This document shows positions 60,661 through 64,000 of a stretch of 64,000 bases of DNA, one piece after another; within the stretch, counting starts at the first letter, position 1; the number at the start of each line of letters is the position of its first letter. Made by a program: the position numbers and the translations under genes. Source of the DNA: Ignavibacteriota bacterium (lineage in GTDB: Bacteria > Bacteroidota > Ignavibacteria > Kapaibacteriales > UBA2268); the NCBI GenBank assembly GCA_019637995.1, contig JAHBUQ010000005.1:1-64000 (forward strand), read 5' to 3'. The notes beneath the pieces are model-generated. The model was not told where the DNA came from and made no database searches. It worked only from the letters and a program-made list of their open reading frames with translations.

Positions 60661-61212
60661 ATGAAAACATTAATTATAATAATGTTTGTTCTGAGTTTAT
60701 TTACAGCAGGTTGTTCAAACACTACTGAACCTGACTATAATAATTTAAGTAGCGATTTGGTAAACCTTGATGCAAAGCAGTCAATAGCTAAGGCAAATGA
60801 GTGGAGAGATTCAGCACCTAAAATTACTTCACATATTACACAAACAGAAGTAATTTTTGACTTTCCTGATGGTAGTGTAGTTAAAAAAGCTCTGCCCGAT
60901 AGTTTATTTTATATTGCAGTTGCACCTTATATCAATACTACACATGAATGCACTCTACATTACCCTTCGAGTTGTACCGGAGAATTGTTTGAAAAGAATG
61001 TAAAAGTTAAGGCTGAAGATGAGAATGGATCGATTTATTTTGATGGAAATATTGCTACTTTAAAACACGGCTTTTTCGAAATATGGCTACCAAGAAACCG
61101 AAACATCACATTTACTATTAAATATAATAATTTGGTTGGTGAAGAAATTGTACAATCGATGAGTGACAGTAGAACTTGCATAACCACAATCCAGCTCAAA
61201 GAAGTATTTTAA
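60661..61212 (+). CDS. CueP-like copper-binding lipoprotein
   Basis: A 183-residue lipoprotein (signal ending LFTAGC). The core resembles CueP: THECTLHYPSSCTGELFEKNVKVKAEDENGSIYFDG, GFFEIWLPRNR, and TCITTIQL near the C-terminus. CueP is a periplasmic copper chaperone/resistance protein in enterobacteria. It is preceded by TTTTTGGAGTACTG and has its own promoter region after CusB. It ends at a terminator. Confidence 0.75.
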   Translation: MKTLIIIMFVLSLFTAGCSNTTEPDYNNLSSDLVNLDAKQSIAKANEWRDSAPKITSHITQTEVIFDFPDGSVVKKALPDSLFYIAVAPYINTTHECTLHYPSSCTGELFEKNVKVKAEDENGSIYFDGNIATLKHGFFEIWLPRNRNITFTIKYNNLVGEEIVQSMSDSRTCITTIQLKEVF

Positions 61213-61224
61213 ACTGTAAAATTG

Positions 61225-61262
61225 AAGCAACAGTCTGTTTAAAATATGTCTGTTGCTTTTTT
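61225..61262 (+). terminator. Terminator of the copper operon
   Basis: AAGCAACAG pairs with CTGTTGCTTTTTT across about 16 nt with extra internal pairing. It lies directly between the rightward CueP-like and leftward oxidase genes. Confidence 0.8.
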
Positions 61263-61271
61263 AAAAATATT

Positions 61272-62987
61272 TTATTTTACAATGCTAAACTTTAAAAGTT
61301 GATTTTTCAACGTAATAAAATAATTTCCACTGCTTATGTCCGATAAGTTTATAGTCAGAATTCCATTATTTAAACTTGATTTGTATTTGGTTATAATATT
61401 TCCATTAAAATCAAATATCTTCAAATCATTAATATTCGATTGGTCAATATTTGTAATTGTTACAAAATCTTTAGCGGGATTTGGATATATTTCAATTGCA
61501 CTTTTTGATTCATTTTCAACGGATGTAGAATTGATAACATTATAATTATGCATCATACCGTCATCTTCGTGTTCAAGATTGTGGCAGTGAAGCAAATATT
61601 TGCCTTCATAACCGTTAAATTTGGCAATAACTCTAACTGTTTCACCGCCATTTATCAAAAAAGTATCTTTCCATCCCTGCTCATATTCGGGTATTTCAGG
61701 AGATGATGATCGGCTGAGAATTTGAAATTGTAAGCCGTGTATATGAATCGGATGCATCATATCAATATCTTTGTTTACAAAATTCCAGATTTCAATATCA
61801 CCGAAATTGATTGTTTCATCAATCCTATCCATATCGTAAAATTTATTATTGATAGTATGCTTCATACTCATCATTTGCATCTGAAGTTCAAAATTTCTTG
61901 TTTTTACTGAATTTAATTCAGGAATTTTTTCAATTACAGATAATTTTAAAGGTAAAGTAAATGAAGATTTGGATTCATCCAGAATATCAAATCTTATTAT
62001 ATCAAGTTTTATTCCTTGCGGATAAGTAGGTTTTCCCATATGTCCCACAGGTGGATCGTATGATTCGGATATAAATTTCACTGAATTTCCAACGGAGTCA
62101 CCCTTGAAATCAACAATTATATCCAATCTTTCAGCAGGTCCCAAAAAAACAGATGTCACTTCAAATGGCTTTTCGAGAAGTCCTCCGTCTGTACCGATTA
62201 TATTAAATGTTCTTAAATCATCAAAAGCTAATTTGTAAATCCTTGCATTTGATGCATTGACTAACCTTAAACGATAAGAATCTTTGCTGACTTTTTTTAC
62301 TGTATTCATGATTCCATTGAGGAGAGTAATATTGCCTAACCAGCCTTCCATCTTATCAAGAGCATTTGGAGCATATAAGAGTTTATCATTTGTTCCTAAT
62401 CTTATATCTTGTATTGCCATTAACATCTCAAATTCTGCCGACGGTAAATTTAGGGATTTTTCTTCATCATCTACAATAATCAGGAATCCGTACATTCCAT
62501 TATAAACTTGTTTAGCTGTAGTCATGTGGTTATGCGAATGATAATAATAAGTTCCGGCTCTTTGTATTATTTGATATTCATACGTAAAAGCCTGATTCGG
62601 TTTAAGAAAATTTGAGGGATGCCCGTCCATATTCTCAGGTGCATATATCCCATGCCAATGAATATTTGTATTTTCTCCAAGCATATTATGGAAAGACACA
62701 TTTAAAGTATCTCCTTTTTTTACTTTTATTGTGGGTGCGGGAAAACCCCCTCCAAGACTTATAATATTGCTATTAACACCGGAAACAAATTCATGTGTTG
62801 AATTCATTATCATCATCACATTTGTAGTATCAAACAAAGGTGGATTTTGAAATAAATTTTCTGTTCCGAGTATTTTGTTATCAATATTATCTTTAGAATA
62901 TGCCTTGCTATTGAAAAGGAAATTATTTGCGATTAAACCTACCGTAAGGGCACTTGTATTTTTAATAAATTTTCTTCTGGTATTCAT
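61272..62987 (-). CDS. Multicopper oxidase with T9SS sorting domain
   Basis: A 571-residue secreted protein. It starts with a Tat-like signal (NTRRKFIKNTSALTVG), followed by the type 1-3 copper ligands HWHG (about 111-114), HSHNH (about 153), HPIHIHG (about 412) and HCHNLEHEDDGMM (about 470-482). The end is a T9SS type A sorting domain (IYPNPAKDFVTI). It probably oxidises Cu(I) to less toxic Cu(II) like CueO. Tat plus T9SS signals in one protein are unusual. Confidence 0.9.
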   Translation of the reverse strand: MNTRRKFIKNTSALTVGLIANNFLFNSKAYSKDNIDNKILGTENLFQNPPLFDTTNVMMIMNSTHEFVSGVNSNIISLGGGFPAPTIKVKKGDTLNVSFHNMLGENTNIHWHGIYAPENMDGHPSNFLKPNQAFTYEYQIIQRAGTYYYHSHNHMTTAKQVYNGMYGFLIIVDDEEKSLNLPSAEFEMLMAIQDIRLGTNDKLLYAPNALDKMEGWLGNITLLNGIMNTVKKVSKDSYRLRLVNASNARIYKLAFDDLRTFNIIGTDGGLLEKPFEVTSVFLGPAERLDIIVDFKGDSVGNSVKFISESYDPPVGHMGKPTYPQGIKLDIIRFDILDESKSSFTLPLKLSVIEKIPELNSVKTRNFELQMQMMSMKHTINNKFYDMDRIDETINFGDIEIWNFVNKDIDMMHPIHIHGLQFQILSRSSSPEIPEYEQGWKDTFLINGGETVRVIAKFNGYEGKYLLHCHNLEHEDDGMMHNYNVINSTSVENESKSAIEIYPNPAKDFVTITNIDQSNINDLKIFDFNGNIITKYKSSLNNGILTINLSDISSGNYFITLKNQLLKFSIVK

Positions 62988-63147
62988 AATTAGTATGTCC
63001 TATTTATAAAATTATACACAACTAAAACACTAATGAAGGACATTATGTAAAATTATTGTAAGTTTTTGTATTATATCAATTCCGAAACATACATAAACGT
63101 CTTTTGTTATGTATATTTTCGCTAAAAGTTACCACCTGTTTCGGTGA

Positions 63148-63178
63148 AAGTGTACCACCCCAAAAAAGTGGTACACTT
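63148..63178. repeat. 11-bp inverted repeat hairpin
   Basis: AAGTGTACCAC (63148-63158) and GTGGTACACTT (63168-63178) with a 9-nt loop. It lies between the oxidase and the putative nuclease gene. It could be a terminal remnant of an insertion sequence or a terminator for the leftward nuclease gene. Confidence 0.6.
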
Positions 63179-63218
63179 ACAACAAACTAACGTTCATTGA
63201 CGGTTGAATTAAATTCTG

Positions 63219-63962
63219 TTATAATCTGATTGAATATTTACCGATATACAAATCAACATCTTTAGGAATAAATTCATTTCCCGGAAGTGTACCAATATGA
63301 AGTAAATCTCCATCGTGAATGATTTTATACATACCATTACTAATTATTTCAACAAAGTAATCCAAATCTAATTGGTTTTGTCTGTGTCTTTTTGAGTTCA
63401 TTTGTTGTGATATGAACGTTTGAACTAAAAATACTGCCTTTTTGCATTCCTTCTTTTTAGCTTCAGCTATAGTACCGGCTACTGATGTTAGTAATTGATA
63501 CTTTAATTGAGAAATAGTCTCAAGTTTTTGATTGAATAAGGCTGGGATTAATTCTTCAACTCTCTCTTTTGCCAAAGAGTCCTTATTTTTATCTTTGTCA
63601 ATAATTGCATCATAATATCTCTTTTCGACTGTCTTATCAAAAGCTTCATCAACTTTAGATTCGATTCCAACAACAATTTTATTTGCTGTATCCAAAATTA
63701 ATAAATCATGGTTTCTACCATTTCCACCATTTTTATCAAAATATGATACATATTCCGGTGATACTATTTCGGAGCAGACTTTTAAAGGCTTGATGGTATC
63801 AAGATATTCAACAGGTGCACCATTTATCCAGAGTTTAGCAGTTTCTTTTGCACTTCTGCCATCTTTCCAGTGCTCATCTTTCTTTTGTGGAGGACAAAGT
63901 CTTTTCCAATCATCAATAGTAATGATAGGTTCAGATTGATTCAGATTTTTACAGATAATCAT
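63219..63962 (-). CDS. Putative PD-(D/E)XK nuclease (DUF6946-like)
   Basis: A 247-residue protein. NHDLLILDTANKIVVGIESKVDEAF (about 84-108) provides an Asp and the E-S-K of the PD-(D/E)XK core. An N-terminal HWKDGRSAKETAKLWI motif and a C-terminal half resemble restriction-like proteins often encoded in defence islands. It starts after AAAAGGTTAAGAA. A methyltransferase partner is not visible in the window. Confidence 0.6.
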   Translation of the reverse strand: MIICKNLNQSEPIITIDDWKRLCPPQKKDEHWKDGRSAKETAKLWINGAPVEYLDTIKPLKVCSEIVSPEYVSYFDKNGGNGRNHDLLILDTANKIVVGIESKVDEAFDKTVEKRYYDAIIDKDKNKDSLAKERVEELIPALFNQKLETISQLKYQLLTSVAGTIAEAKKKECKKAVFLVQTFISQQMNSKRHRQNQLDLDYFVEIISNGMYKIIHDGDLLHIGTLPGNEFIPKDVDLYIGKYSIRL

Positions 63963-64000
63963 TTCTTAACCTTTTATTATTTATAAATTGATTATGTATT

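Overview
The window is AT-rich (about one third G+C by eye) and comes from a bacterium of the Bacteroidota/Ignavibacteriota/Chlorobiota side of the tree. The main evidence is several secreted proteins that end in a type IX secretion (T9SS) sorting domain with the YPNP signature (31951-32916, 50375-51034, 61272-62987), plus CusA and HYC_CC_PP-type proteins typical of that group. A species cannot be named from the sequence.

From 1 to about 33 kb the window is a tailed-phage genome, most likely a prophage cut by the left edge. The head module has a Mu-like composition (DUF935 portal, MuF-type head protein, gpG-like morphogenesis protein, ClpP-type protease, capsid, cement protein, gp36/gp37-like proteins) but carries a PBSX-type terminase. 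It is split into two divergent operons around an array of ten 12-bp repeats (4249-4371). From 10.4 to 28.6 kb lies a long minus-strand early operon: SNF2-type helicase with VRR-NUC, primase-SF3 helicase, DnaQ-like exonuclease, a stand-alone DnaA C-terminal domain, a PD-(D/E)XK exonuclease, ParB-like, ribbon-helix-helix and excisionase-like proteins. A non-coding 0.8-kb block (13645-14477) contains 13 TGTACA motifs in its span, many in paired inverted arrangement, and is a good candidate for the replication origin or a partition/operator array. A GC-richer two-gene insertion (18937-19733) ends in an attC-like site. A recurrent hairpin precedes several small early genes, and a 39-nt tRNA remnant lies nearby. 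A split repressor (HTH protein plus S24 protease) at 28.8-29.7 kb marks the lysogeny switch.

From 29.7 to 42 kb is accessory cargo: a GIDE-like membrane protein, secreted TPR and nuclease proteins, and two apparent defence modules. The first is a five-gene minus-strand operon (33062-37234) that I read as a type IV-like CRISPR effector (Csf1-, Csf2/Cas7- and Csf3/Cas5-like) together with a canonical Cas6 and a CysH-like PP-loop protein. It has no visible CRISPR array, no DinG and no adaptation genes. A small HTH gene is divergent from it across three phased operator repeats. The second is a nuclease-methyltransferase plus specificity-subunit pair resembling BcgI-type systems. A tyrosine integrase (41994-43073) and a serine recombinase (43387-44025) follow, convergent to each other.

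From 44 to 47.3 kb are plasmid/ICE-type genes, including an ArdC-like antirestriction protein. From 48 to 63 kb is a copper/heavy-metal resistance island: Csp-like copper storage protein, CusA, CusC-type outer-membrane protein, CopB ATPase, CusB, CueP-like lipoprotein, multicopper oxidase, and three copies of a small domain with the signature MHWNVISD. A putative PD-(D/E)XK nuclease lies at the right edge.
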